From positions 5,335,501-5,399,500 of the forward strand of contig NC_090285.1 in NCBI RefSeq assembly GCF_037392515.1: 64,000 nt of DNA. Direction: 5' to 3'. Origin of the DNA: Haliotis asinina (taxonomy: Eukaryota > Mollusca > Gastropoda > Lepetellida > Haliotidae). A program made the position numbers and the translations under genes. Positions 23,501-34,463 of this stretch are shown here, piece by piece. The notes under the pieces are model-generated. The model was given only the letters and a program-made list of their open reading frames with translations, searched no databases and was not told where the DNA came from. Numbering within the stretch: the stretch's first letter is position 1; every line of letters begins with the position of its first letter.

Positions 23501-26500
23501 TGATACCATTTTATCATTAGGAACACTTGATGTTTATATAATACGGTGTGAAGAAAATCGTATAGCAATGTCCTTTTTCATTAAATCTCAAATATCAAAT
23601 AGAAGTTGAGAATACCAGTTTTCCAAAGCCATTCATGATATCTTTGTAAAATATATGCATATTATTGTGTTATCTATATACATTTCCATGACTGTTCACC
23701 TTAAGTGTTACTGACCACGACCATAATTTCCAACGACAAACAAACTCGTATTTCGTATGATTAAACCATGTTATTACATCGTAACTAACTGTTGCATTCT
23801 ATACTATCAAACAAAATTATACTTTTAAAAAGCTATTAATTACCTGTTGTGTCCAAACAAGCGCCAAAGTATGTAACAAACTTGTTGATAAAATGGTTTT
23901 ACACAACTGCACAAATAACAAATCGATTTACCAGATAATGTTGATTTTGATGAGATTTCTTACAAAGATTAGAAATTAAAGACATCGCTACAACGCAACA
24001 GAAATCACCTTCCAGTTGAAATTGTGCTGCAAAGAGCATTCACTGTCTGGCAATAGAAATCCAGATTCCTTTCAGAAATTGACCTTGCATTCTATGACAT
24101 TCCTTTTGAAGGCGTTTCAAGGTCAAATCACTAAGTCTGGACTACGAGACACGGAACATCGCCATTGAATGAAAACTCGCTGGAGATTATCAGTCTTCTG
24201 TTGCCAAGCGTCTGAATGTTAGTCTGAGCAAGATATCATGGCTTGCAGCTCATTGCAACCAAAAAGTTATAACAAACACAAGCAGACCTCGAGTTACCAC
24301 AGCAACCAGTGTGTCTTGATTTGAGAGGATAGCCGATCAAACTGTACGGAACAGGTTGAAAGAGACTGGTCTGAGAGCCAGGTACCTGACGTCGGGGTCG
24401 TGCTACGTCGTCACCATCAAGCTCCACGTCTCCGTTATGTAAAAGCATCCACTTGGTTGTGTAGACATTACTTTCTTCTTAACTGGTGTAAAATTCCATG
24501 CCCTGAAATCTGTTTGTGGACGCGATATACATGTTTGAAAGTACAACATTTTCGCAACAGATTTCTCGTCTATGCGTTTCGTTTTGGACAGTATTTTACC
24601 ACGATTATGTGACAACATGTGGCGTGCGTTTGACGTCGGAAGCAACTTTGGAGTAACAGTTTCATAGTGCACTGTAATGAGTAAAATGCAGTGTCGATTG
24701 AAAAATGTGAACTTTGTTTTGCCCGGCACATTAGTTTAAATGCATGTTTATCCATAATTTTCATCCATAGCTCAGTTTGGACCTCAGCCGACAGTTGTAT
24801 GTGGATATTTTCTCAATAGCTACTGACGTATGGCAGTTTGTGTGTGAAACAACAGTATTACATAGACATATCTTTTTTCACTTTTTTGTTTTGTTAGTGT
24901 TGTATTCTGTGACTACTGTATCAGTCTTACTATCATACAGCCCAGAATACAAACAAATCCACACATTGTTTTTCACTGTATGTACAGACGGTGCTGAATA
25001 CACAGTCACCCTCTTCGCGGTGCGGTGGAGGACGTGTAAGTCTTGCGATAGGGTGTCACAATACAGTACATGGCGGGTATCATAACTGTAGAAACGGTAT
25101 TTAGTGAGAACGTACAGAATCTCAAACTTGTGTGTTTCAATATCAAATAGATCTACTTGAGTAAATCTAAGTTCGTGTTTGATTTCAAAACACACATTGT
25201 CGTAAGACCAGTAAGTATTTGTGGCCTGCTTGTGACGTCATGGTAACCTAAGACACCACAACAAGCTGTAGAACAGGTTGATGTAATTTCATCGCAGGAT
25301 TATCCTAGCACAGATCCCAAGACAAACAATTCCTTCTTCCAAGGTTTGGGTCTCTTTCACGTACGTACACACACACTTTCCCAAACTGTCTGTTGTCGTC
25401 AGTTCGTCTTTACATGTAGATAATCGCCCCTGATCGTTTCCTGTTTCAGGTTTGCTGTGAACATAGCGTACTACGGTCTTGGGCTTAATGTGCAGAACCT
25501 GAGCGGCGACATTTACCTCAACTACACCATTGCCAGCATCGCGGAGACGGCGTCCTACGTGGCGTGTATACTGCTGATGGACAGGGTTGGAAGGAAGTGG
25601 CTCCACTGCACCAGTATGTTAGTGGGAGGGTTAGCGTGTGTGGCGGTACTGTTCCCAGTTACATATGCAGGTAAGTTACATTCCTATTCACAAACACATC
25701 GGATATACTTTAACTTCAAAGAAATCGTGAGATCTCGTGTATTGCGCTACTGCATCTAGTGTACAACAGAGTACGTCTTACGGCGTACCGAAAATGACTG
25801 GCATCACAATATCTATAAGACTTATCTTATCCATCTGCTTTGTTCTTTTACATTTTACTTTATGATGCAGTGAATAAGATAACGTGACCTATTTTCGTCT
25901 TTTGAAAACCTTCAAAATGTTTTGTCAAATAACCAAATCCGATTGTGTGATAAATGGCAGACATCTAAATTTTGAAGTAAAAATGGTACCAGTTTTTATA
26001 TACAATATGGGTTTCACAGTTATAACACCGGTAGATATATACTACTTAAGAAAAATAAAGAAAAAAAGAAACGCATAGCTGAAAACTGTTATTAATTTAT
26101 ACACTTAAGGTTCAGTAATACGGGGCAGTCATGAAGAGAACCTGAATGAACATTAACTGTCCAGTGCTGCAAGAAACTACGTCACAAATGACAAGTGTTC
26201 CAAGGTCAAGGTCGCAGAGCAGTCAGTATCTTGTGTGGCCACCATTAGCATCAGTGGTTGTCTGGCATCGGGCCAATATACCGGGCCAGATTCCGGATGA
26301 AGTGCCTGGGAATGAGTTGGTACTCTTCCCACATGACCACAAACAGAGCAGAAAACGTCTGTGGCTAAAGCTCACGCTTTTGCACACGACGATCCAATTC
26401 GTCCCTCAAATGTTCAATAGGGTTAAAATCCGGTGGTCGTGAGGGCCAATCAAGAACCTGAACGTTGCTCTGGGCAAGGAAATCCCTGGTTATTCTTGCT

Positions 26501-29226
26501 GTATGCGGCCGAGCGTTATCGTGCTGAAAAATGACGTTCTGGCGGTTCTTGAAAGGAGGAACATGACGCCTGATGATGTCATCACGGTAACGTCGAGCTG
26601 TCACATTGCCCTGGACCTGTTTGACATCTGTCCTGATACTGTATGAGATGACTGCCCAAACAATGACACTTCCGCCATCAAATCCTGTACACAACTTCCA
26701 GCGTAGCGTTCGTTACGACGTCGATATGCACGTGCTCTTCCGTCGGGACGTCGCAGCATGTAACACGACTCATCGCTGAAGATATCAGTTCTCCACTTTT
26801 GCTCGCAAGAGCATTGAAATCCCCGACTTTTATTGGAAATGATGCATGCAAAAGGAAACCCATGAATTTGTTCCCGTTCACGATCTATTAATGCAAAGGA
26901 AACCCATGAATTTGTTCCCGTTCACGATCTATTAATGCTCTTGCGACAGTTGACAATCTTGGTGTTAAAGTCATGCCTAGACTTACTGAGGCTCAGTGCA
27001 ACAATACAATTGTCATTTGTAGGCTAAGGAGTCTCAGTCTGCGATTGCAACTCAACTGAATGTGTTGTCAGAGAACCATAGCAAGACTTTGACATCGCTA
27101 CCAGCAGCAAGGGTCAAGACGTGATGGCCCCAGGTCAGGTTGACCCCGTGTGACCAACCCCATTCAGGACAGGTTTATTCGGCTCCGTTCTCCAAAACAT
27201 CCTCCACAAGATTGGTAGTGCCATGACTAAGATCAATTTCTGATCAGACTGTGAGGAACCGCTTACGTGTGGCTGGTATTCGTTCCAGAAGACCTTTGCG
27301 AGGGCATTGTCCTTACGCTTCAACATCGGCAACAAAGCAGACAGTGGAGTCGCCAGTATCTCCCATGACCATTGCAAAAGTGGAGAACTGATATCTTCAG
27401 CGATGAGTCGTGTTACATGCTGCGACGTCCCGACGGAAGAGCACGTGCATATCGACGTCGTAACGAACGCTACGCTGGAAGTTGTGTACAGGATTTGATG
27501 GCGGAAGTGTCATTGTTTGGGCAGTCATCTCATACAGTATCAGGACAGATGTCAAACAGGTCCAGGGCAATGTGACAGCTCGACGTTACCGTTATTGAGG
27601 AAAACAGATTTTGGTGCGTTTTGGTGAGTTGTCCTCAATGACAATGGATTCAAACTCGGAAATGTTTGCACACAGCGACATAGATATACTGATTACACCA
27701 ATGATTCAAATTCGTGTGGAAAATGGAAAAATACTACCTATGCGTTTCTTTTTTTGAGTAGTTTATTTAATAACGCTTGAAAACAATGCCAGTCAATCAA
27801 CCTATCAATACTAACAGTAGGCCAATACTGTCCCAGCACCCTCGTGGGTTACCGTCCTGCTCTCAATGATCGGCAAGCTCGGAGCGTCAGCCGCGTTCGC
27901 CATCATCTACGTTTTTTCTGCCGAACTCATGCCCACCGTTGTACGCAATTCCGGCGTGGGAGCTAGCTCTACTTGTGGAAAGATAGGAGGAATGACCGCT
28001 CCCTACATTGCTGATCTAGTAAGTAAAGTGAAATCATTTTAATTTTATATTTCCTACCAAACTATAGTTAAATATTTGACTAGTTCTATCGTTTCTGACA
28101 CAGTTTGTGGGATTTGATAATCACGGCATATACTCGTGGAAAATACTACCTCATACCTTGATTTTTTAGTTCCATTCATGATGGAGGGATGAAACACATA
28201 AGGATGGCTTACTGGAACCTTACATTGTTGTCGGGTTAGATACTTTTTCTCCATATTCTCAATAATCTATAGCTATTTATTATTTACCTTTTAATTGCTG
28301 TGGTGGCTGGACATCAACATTCTTTCAATTGTAATCTATGTTTGAGGGCCTTCTCATTGGCGGCGACCTACAGGCTGCGCTGCCACTCATTGTGATCGGT
28401 GTGTTGTCTGTGGCGGCCGGAGGTCTCTCCCTTTTACTTCCGGAGACCCTTAACACAACGCTACCCGAAACCATTGAAGATGCCGAAACTTTCGGAAAGT
28501 AGGTGTTTTCTTAATATTCCAGCTATCTGTAAATTCAAGAGGTCTGTAAATACTCAAGTCTCGACCTGGCAATCCAGTATGAGCATTTATCTAGGAAATT
28601 GTGATTCGATGACATGTGTCATAAAGGTAAAGCGAGCCTGATTACCCCATCAGCTTAGTCACATCTTATGACATGAGTGGATCACTGAAGATCAATTCTA
28701 ACCCGGACGCCACGGGTGGAGAACTGTAAGAGAGGCCACCTTCGTCTTAGGTTGATTTCCATATTTTTGGCAATATCTAACTGATTATACAATGAACAAT
28801 TCGCAGAACTAGCTTTATTAATAATACTGAGACATGCACCAAGACCACAATGCCCTAATCGAAGATTTGTTAACAGAACCTCTCTCCGATTGTTTCGAAA
28901 TACATGTTATCTACCATGAAAAAACTCAGTGTCATACAGACAGCGTCCTTTCAAGGATGACACCCATCTCTGTTCCCATTTGTTAGAGCATGGATCTTAC
29001 TGACGTAGCGTAAGTCAGCAAGAGAAAGGAATATAGACTGCTCCTGTTCTTATACATCAAAATGGAAGCTTTTGCCAATTTATCACTATTTTCATTTCCC
29101 TGAAGTCCATGAGAATTCAAATTTTAACATATCACTGCTTATTTCAGGTCGGCTTCTAGCAGCAAATACCACCAAACATCAGAAAAAAAGATCTCATCTG
29201 GAGATGTACAGGTGAATGATGTTTAG
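17226..29226 (+). CDS. SLC22-like organic ion transporter, gene B (10 exons, 546 aa)
   Basis: Exons: 17226-17368, 19124-19346, 20107-20210, 21470-21624, 22733-22901, 23276-23488, 25450-25670, 27837-28018, 28347-28498, 29148-29226. The frame is continuous to TAG with the same intron phases as genes A and C. It is the most divergent member and the only one on the plus strand. The start MKFDDILAHVGEFG is conserved. Exon 2 keeps loop cysteines but shares little else. The SDRIGRK loop, [19 protein letters not shown] and double LPET (LPETLNTTLPET) are present; the usual ESPRWL reads ESSRWL. Exon 5 uses a weak donor (TG|GTTCGT), and exon 6 ends TG|GCATGT, requiring a GC-AG intron. Introns 1, 6 and 7 contain Tc1 debris. 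A plasma-membrane transporter is expected; the substrate is unknown. Confidence 0.9.
17481..17530. repeat. (ATCT)n/(GTCT)n microsatellite in intron 1 of gene B
   Basis: Four to five ATCT units pass directly into about eight GTCT units. Confidence 0.9.
17900..18740 (+). mobile_element. Tc1-like transposon, defective transposase, intron 1 of gene B
   Basis: From 17922 the plus strand encodes the N-terminal half of a Tc1 transposase: a first HTH (GMSQRQVAVHFHCHRSTIS), an SGRSRVT linker resembling the GRPR AT-hook-like motif, and a second HTH ending NTVRQRLRHHGIRRRRP. The frame is then lost, but the first catalytic block is readable at about 18329-18358 (VVFTDESRF), and GGDSVMIWG near 18450-18475. 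A deletion removes the segment with the second catalytic Asp. The C-terminal part resumes near 18500 with IEHVWDEMNRRLRR, and the tail ends GGYTRY at about 18731. Terminal inverted repeats were not identified. Confidence 0.85.
20255..20440 (+). mobile_element. Two partial SINE heads in intron 3 of gene B
   Basis: Two copies of the head 'gtcttcag...cccatgcttgtcgtaagaggcgacta' lie at about 20260-20305 and 20370-20410; the second continues into a short decayed body. Both lack the 3' tail, so they are fragments of the abalone-type SINE. Confidence 0.55.
21960..22700 (+). repeat. Diverged ~150-200-bp tandem repeat in intron 4 of gene B
   Basis: A module containing aaaatgaaacaaaaacatgc, catatctgt, gaggaaacagtttgt and cagaaac.cattaacacatg recurs about four times, starting near 21995, 22190, 22335 and 22570. 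The units have diverged, and a SINE fragment interrupts the last two. Confidence 0.65.
22445..22545 (+). mobile_element. SINE fragment within the intron 4 tandem repeat
   Basis: Head and middle of the abalone-type SINE (ttgatcttcagt ... gtcgctgacttggttgacat), with no tail. It lies between two units of the intron 4 repeat. Confidence 0.55.
24130..24450 (+). mobile_element. Tc1 transposase N-terminal remnant in intron 6 of gene B
   Basis: The plus strand reads AKRLNVSLSKISWL (HTH), then a SRPRVTTAT block equivalent to 'sGRPRvTT', then DQTVRNRLKETGLRARYLTS, the second HTH of Tc1. One in-frame stop is visible and the catalytic domain is missing. Confidence 0.7.
26150..26800 (-). mobile_element. 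Tc1-like transposase, catalytic/C-terminal part (minus strand)
   Basis: From about 26800 down, the minus strand encodes WRTDIFSDESCYMLRRPDGR, GGSVIVWAVISYSIRTDV, then FQHDNARPHTARI and WPSRPPDFNPIEHLRDELDR. These are the three catalytic blocks (D, D, D/E region) of a Tc1 transposase; the tail runs to the NH.C.WWPHK-type end near 26230. One or two stops are seen near the tail. It lies in intron 7 of gene B, head to head with the plus-strand partner at 26960-27600. Confidence 0.85.
26801..26946. repeat. Palindromic junction with a 45-bp tandem duplication between the two Tc1 parts
   Basis: tcgcaagagcatt (26801 onward) is the inverse complement of aatgctcttgcga (ending about 26945), so the junction can form a hairpin. 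Inside, a 44-45-bp sequence beginning gcaaaaggaaacccatgaat is directly repeated (26848-26892 and 26893-26936). Confidence 0.75.
26960..27600 (+). mobile_element. Tc1-like transposase, N-terminal and first catalytic part (plus strand)
   Basis: The plus strand begins MPRLTEAQ near 26972. It carries decayed HTH and 'prSG.PRVTnp.QDRFIRL' regions with several stops and frame shifts, then KWRTDIFSDESCYMLRRPDG and GNVTA-like sequence to about 27590. Its last ~220 bp repeat in inverted orientation the sequence at 26577-26800. Confidence 0.8.
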
Positions 29227-29456
29227 AAAAAAGCACATATGTAACATTGTCACTCGTGTAACGTTGTCTGCAATAGATGTTTAACATTGTCAACCACATA
29301 TATATGTAACATTGTCAACAATACACGTGTGCATGCAATATAGATGTTTAAACATTATCAGCAACTCACGTCTAACATTGATAGTATACTCTACCATTTA
29401 GCATTACATCATGTTTATGATCCTCTTTCGCCACAATATGTAATCAACGAAGTGAA

Positions 29457-29462
29457 AATAAA
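29457..29462 (+). terminator. Candidate polyadenylation signal of gene B
   Basis: AATAAA about 230 nt past the gene B stop codon (29224-29226). Confidence 0.45.
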
Positions 29463-29709
29463 ATGAAATATGTATTACCCGACAAAAAGTTGGAGCTGAA
29501 AGTCAACATTCACACACCGTGCTTATGATTCCTCCAGATGAATGTCGCATCGGCGTTCTGTGCGCATTTGAAGTAGCCACGTATTGACGACTTACAACGC
29601 GTAGCCTTAATATATACATGGAAATATCATTCTTTTCGATTAACGGATATTTTGTATCGTACGGAAGCGTATTAGGGCCACGGTGAAAATGTTTTGTGTC
29701 ACTATCTCC

Positions 29710-29912
29710 TACGTAGGACATACTGTCTTCGTATCTCCTACGTAGGAGATAGTGAGTCCTACGTAGGAGATACTAAGTCCTACGTGATTGAAAGTCCTAC
29801 GTAGCAAATAATAAGTCCTACGTTGGAGATAGTGAGTCCTGCGTAGGAGATACTAGGTCCTACGTGATTAAAAGTCCTACATAGCAAATAATAAGTCCTA
29901 CGTTGGAGATGG
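29710..29912. repeat. Palindromic TCCTACGTAGGA minisatellite downstream of gene B
   Basis: A ~20-bp unit (agtcctacgtaggagatact and variants) occurs about ten times. A higher-order unit of ~80 bp, including agtcctacgtgattgaaagt and agtcctacgtagcaaataat, is repeated at about 29752-29831 and 29832-29911. The core is self-complementary, so single strands can form many hairpins. Confidence 0.85.
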
Positions 29913-31509
29913 AACAATGGAACAGAGACTAAATATTGCTTGTATCTAATGTTGGCGACCTATAACGTTTCGATGTGGCATTTACACTAGTACCAAGTGA
30001 TAATGGGGGATTCGGAAAACAACTGAAGGGGAAAGAATTCAAATATAATTGGGTAATATGGTTCATATTATTTGGTAAGAATGCAACATCTATGAACTTA
30101 ACGTCTAGTTCCTGCTTAGAAAACATAATTCTGAAATCCAACAAATATTGGAATTGTCTAACATTTTACGTGATAATACTATACATTGGCATAATATTGT
30201 ATTAGATGAGTCAGGTCAAAGTAAGAGCAGACTGCATTTGTATGATAAGCTTTAAGTTACATTAAAAAATAAACGTAGTAGCTTTTCTAATATTTGTTCA
30301 TATTTGATTCGTGGCCAGTTAATACAAAGAAGTTATTACCTACTAAAACTAAGAATCAAATCGTTTTGATGAATTTAGTGTAGAATATCCATATTTGTCT
30401 GATATGAAACTGAATTATTGCCATTCAGCACGTCCCGCAGTGTGAAACCTTTCTTATAGAAATATGATTCATATCTTATATTGTTACATTTAGGACACAT
30501 ACGTTATATGATCATGTTATTGAAAATACATCTAAAAATATGTTTGTTTCTTACGAATGGGTTTACCAAATTATAATATGCGTGATGTTATCAAGTCCAT
30601 GATGCAAGACAATAATACAATATATAGAACAATAAGCAATTGCATCACTCATGCATGAATCATGAAACAGGCTATAGCATGCGTACCCTGTGGGTGACAC
30701 AGGAGTGTTTTAACAGGCAATCCACCCGTCCCATAACAGGATTATGGTACCTGAGCCAAGAAATTATAGCTCATGACATATACATGTCACGTGACTGAGA
30801 ATAGTTCAGACACAACAATTAACTGATGCAATACAATTATTAGATCTACCAGGAACGATTTACTTCTTTATGTGACTTATATAAATAGGCCTGATCCAAT
30901 CACACTTGTAATTCAAAGTCATATAAAATATCAATCATACACACGTTCCTGCAGGAGAGTATTCATATATTGCTAATTACACTATCATAAATAGTTTACT
31001 AAAAATGCTTACTTAGGATACTTAAGTGTGCATAAATAAAAGTATATATGTAGCAATAATGTACTATCATTACTAACCTTGTAAGCAGAGTGTTCAGTAT
31101 ATGTTTGTGCTGTGCATAACAGGTAGGGGTGACAAGTGATGAGCACTGTGGTGAGGGTGACAAGTGTTGCATGTGTGAAAATAACCGATGACCCATGATT
31201 TGAAATGAGCCAATTCCAATCAACCAGGTAATCATTACAAGCCATATAACTGACGGAAAGATAGAATAACCTGCTTGCCCTATGACCTTATAATGGAATA
31301 ATCCAAAACAATCAGAGAGCTGCATTAAACACCTAAAATACTACTTGCTGACGACTACTCATTGTGAACACAATGAACGTCTGTTGACCCAAAACAATAC
31401 AGGTGTATATACATTTTGATAAAAATAACGCACACGAAGTTCATATAAATGCTTTTATTTCAGCCTGTTACACAAGAAACTTCTTTAACAAATCATCCAT
31501 TCAATCACC
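29913..31509. other. AT-rich spacer between genes B and C; no gene recognised
   Basis: Short open frames only (for example 29975-30205 and 31009-31325). Some conceptual peptides faintly recall LINE tails, but no block is convincing. Confidence 0.4.
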
Positions 31510-32348
31510 CACCAAATTCCTGGAAATCGTTTGCTTACTAATTTTGAAAAAGCGTTTGATACAGTAGATTGGTCATTTATTAATAAAACACTATCCTTCT
31601 TTCAACTATTGCGAATCAATTCGAAAATGGTTCAGAACTTATATCAAGGTATTGAATCTAATGTTCTTGTTAATGGCTATGGATCGGATATTTTCGAAAT
31701 TCAAAGAGGTTGTCGCCAAGGGGATCCACTTTCTCCTTATATTTTCATTTTATGTGCAGCGATATTAGCAATACTGATAATAATAATAACAAAATAAAGG
31801 TTATTTCGATTGGTAACATGGAGTATTTGTTCAATGAATTCGCTGGTGACACAACATATATGTTGGATAGCTCAGAACGTTGCCTCTATGCAGTATTTAA
31901 TGTGCTAAACGTCTATGCAAGGTTTTCAGAGTTAACATTGACAAGACACGTCTCACTCATATGGACAGAATCAAAAAAGAGAATGAAATTATGTTCAGAC
32001 CTTAATGTATACTGGAAAAAAGACGATTTCAACCTTCTTGGAATTACATTAGATTTAGATCATATGGTAGATATAAATTATAAAGAAAAAATAAGAAGTT
32101 GGATCATATGTCCATATGGTCCGCGCGTAATCTTTCTCCTTTTGGAAGAAATACTCTTTTGAAATCTTTGAGCATTCCCAAGTTAAATAATTTACTTAGT
32201 GCTCTTCCTGGAGAGGTTTTGAAGTTATAAATAAAATTCAGCAAAAATGTTTCAAATTTATCTGGTACAATATACCAGACAAAATTAAGAGAAGCCAAGC
32301 AATCTGCGACAAACAAGAAGGAGGTTTTAATGTGCAAAATATAAGAAA

Positions 32349-34463
32349 CACGTCACAATTCAATTCTGGACTCACAATAGTCCAGAAACTCTCCGCACTG
32401 TGGCCACTCTCTCGCAAGGGATGTAGCCGAAATAAACATGCAGCTGTTATGCATTTGTGCTAAGGATGAAAAAATGAAAAAAAGAAATTTGGAAAACCCA
32501 AAATTTAAAGTCGCTCGGCCATGGGCATGCCCATGGTCGAGAATGTTTCATTTCGTCCAGAATAAATGGTTTGGAGATTGTAAATGAATGAAAAAATGTT
32601 AATAAGTATCATGACACAATTTTCAGCACGTTGTGACTTGACTCCGCTAACTGAGAGCGATTTTAAACAATCTCCCCTCATGGGTGAAAAACATATTGGC
32701 CCATGGACGAGAATATTTACTTTCACTGAAAATACATGTTTTTACATGTTTTGCAGTTTTTAAATAAATTAAAGTATATGTATTATAGTCGTGAAACAAA
32801 ATTCAGCTTATTTGGACTTAATTCTGCTAATTTAGAGCGATTTAACAAAATCTCACCCATGGGCGAAAAACATTTTGGCCCATGGGTGAGACTATTTCCT
32901 TTTACGCCAGATATGTCTTTTCAATTGTACATTTGTGAGTATCATGAGTATCAACTCATTTTGACTTAATTCCGCTAACTGAGAGCGATTTTAAAAAGTC
33001 TCGCCTAGATCTTTTCGCCCATGGGCGGGAATATTTACTTTCACTCAAAATACATTTTTTTTCATGTTTTGCAGGTTGTAAATGAATGCAAGTATATTTA
33101 TGAGTGTCATGACACGAAATCCAACTCGTTTTGAATTAATTCTGCTAATTTAGAGCGATTGTTAAAAATCTCGCCCATGGGCGAAAAAGATTTGGCCCAT
33201 GGGCGAGAATATTTCCTTTTACTTAACTTTCCTTCTACTGCCTTTATGAGTATCATGACAGAAAATTCAACTGATTTTGACTTAAGTTTGCGAATTCAGC
33301 GCGATTAAAAAAAAAACAAATATCCCAGAATAATTACTTTTACTTCAAAATACATCTTTTCCTGTGTTTTTGAGGTTTTAAATGAATGAAGATATATAAT
33401 GACACAAAATTCAACTCATTTTGACTTAATTCCGCTAATTTGTAACAAGTACGAGAATCTGCACTTCTACTCAAAATTCGTAGTTTTTTTTGTTGTTGTT
33501 GTTGTTTTGGAGGTTGTAAATAAATGAACGTGTTTGGACCAGACAATCCAGTGATAAACAACAGGAGCATCGATCTGCACAGTGAAGATATGAAGTAGAA
33601 CAGGTTGACACATGTGATCGGTTCCCACCTGTGCAGATCGATGCTCCTGCTGTTTATCACTGGATTGTCTGGTCCAAACTCGATTATCTACAAACCGCCG
33701 CCGAGTTAGTGGAATTAAGTCAAAATGAGTTGAAATTTCTGTCATAATACTCATAAATGGACTTGCGTTCATTAACATCCCCCCAAACATGTGAAAAGAT
33801 ATATAAGGAGTAAAAGGAAATATTCTCGCCCATGGGTGAGGTTTTGTTAAATCGCTCTAAAATACCGGAATTAAGTCAAAATGCGTTGAAATTTGTGTCA
33901 TGATACTTATGAGCATACTTTCATCCATTTATAACCTCCAGAAAATGGGAAAAGATGCATTTTGAGTGAAAGTAAATATTCTCACCCATGGGCCAAATGT
34001 TTTTCACCCATGGGTGAGATATTTTTTAAATCGTTCTAAATTAGCAGAATTAAGTCAAAATAAGCTGACTTTCGTTTCACGACACTAATACATATACTTT
34101 AATTTATTTAAAAACTGCAAAACATGTGAAAATATGTATTTTCAGTGAAAGTAAATATTCCCGTCCGTGGGCCAATATGTTTTTCACCCATGGGGATATT
34201 GTTTAAAATCGCTCTCAGTTAGCGGAGTCAAGTCACAACGAGCTGAAATTTGTGTCATGATACTTATTAACATTTTTTCATTCATTTACAATCTCCAAAC
34301 CATTTATTCTGGACGAAATGAAACATTCTCGACCATGGGCGAGCGAATTTAATATATATACATAACAGCTGCATGTTTATTTCGGCTACATCCTTGGGGG
34401 GAGAGTGGCCACAGTGCGGAGAGTTTCTGGGCTTTTGTTAGTCCAGAATTAAATTGTGACGTG
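32349..34463. mobile_element. 2.1-kb foldback element with tandem-repeat arms, inserted in a LINE
   Basis: The outermost ~105 bp are inverted repeats at about 90% identity (32349-32455 versus 34463-34360), starting CACGTCACAATT. Inside, both arms consist of diverged ~160-190-bp units carrying the palindrome GCCCATGGGC, usually twice (cccatgggcgaaaaac...ggcccatgggcgagaat), followed by gaatatttacttt, tgttttgcaggttgtaaatg, atcatgacac and gacttaattccgctaa. The left arm has about six units, the right about four or five, in opposite orientation. The centre holds an inverted pair of SINE pieces. No transposase is encoded. An 8-bp target duplication (TAAGAAAC versus TTAAAAAC) is possible but imperfect. 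It splits the LINE reading frame between GGFNVQNIR and QAQKLSMVRRV. Confidence 0.8.
33530..33710. mobile_element. Inverted SINE fragments at the centre of the foldback element
   Basis: A ~45-bp stretch (33536-33580, ggaccagacaatccagtgat onward) is the inverse complement of 33632-33676 (gtgcagatcgatgctcctgc onward). Both match the body of the abalone-type SINE; the right one extends into actcgattatctacaaaccg. Confidence 0.75.

Noticed and set aside
29975-30500. Possible LINE tail in the B/C spacer
   Set aside because: Only isolated short peptide similarities to LINE C-terminal regions; no ordered set of motifs.
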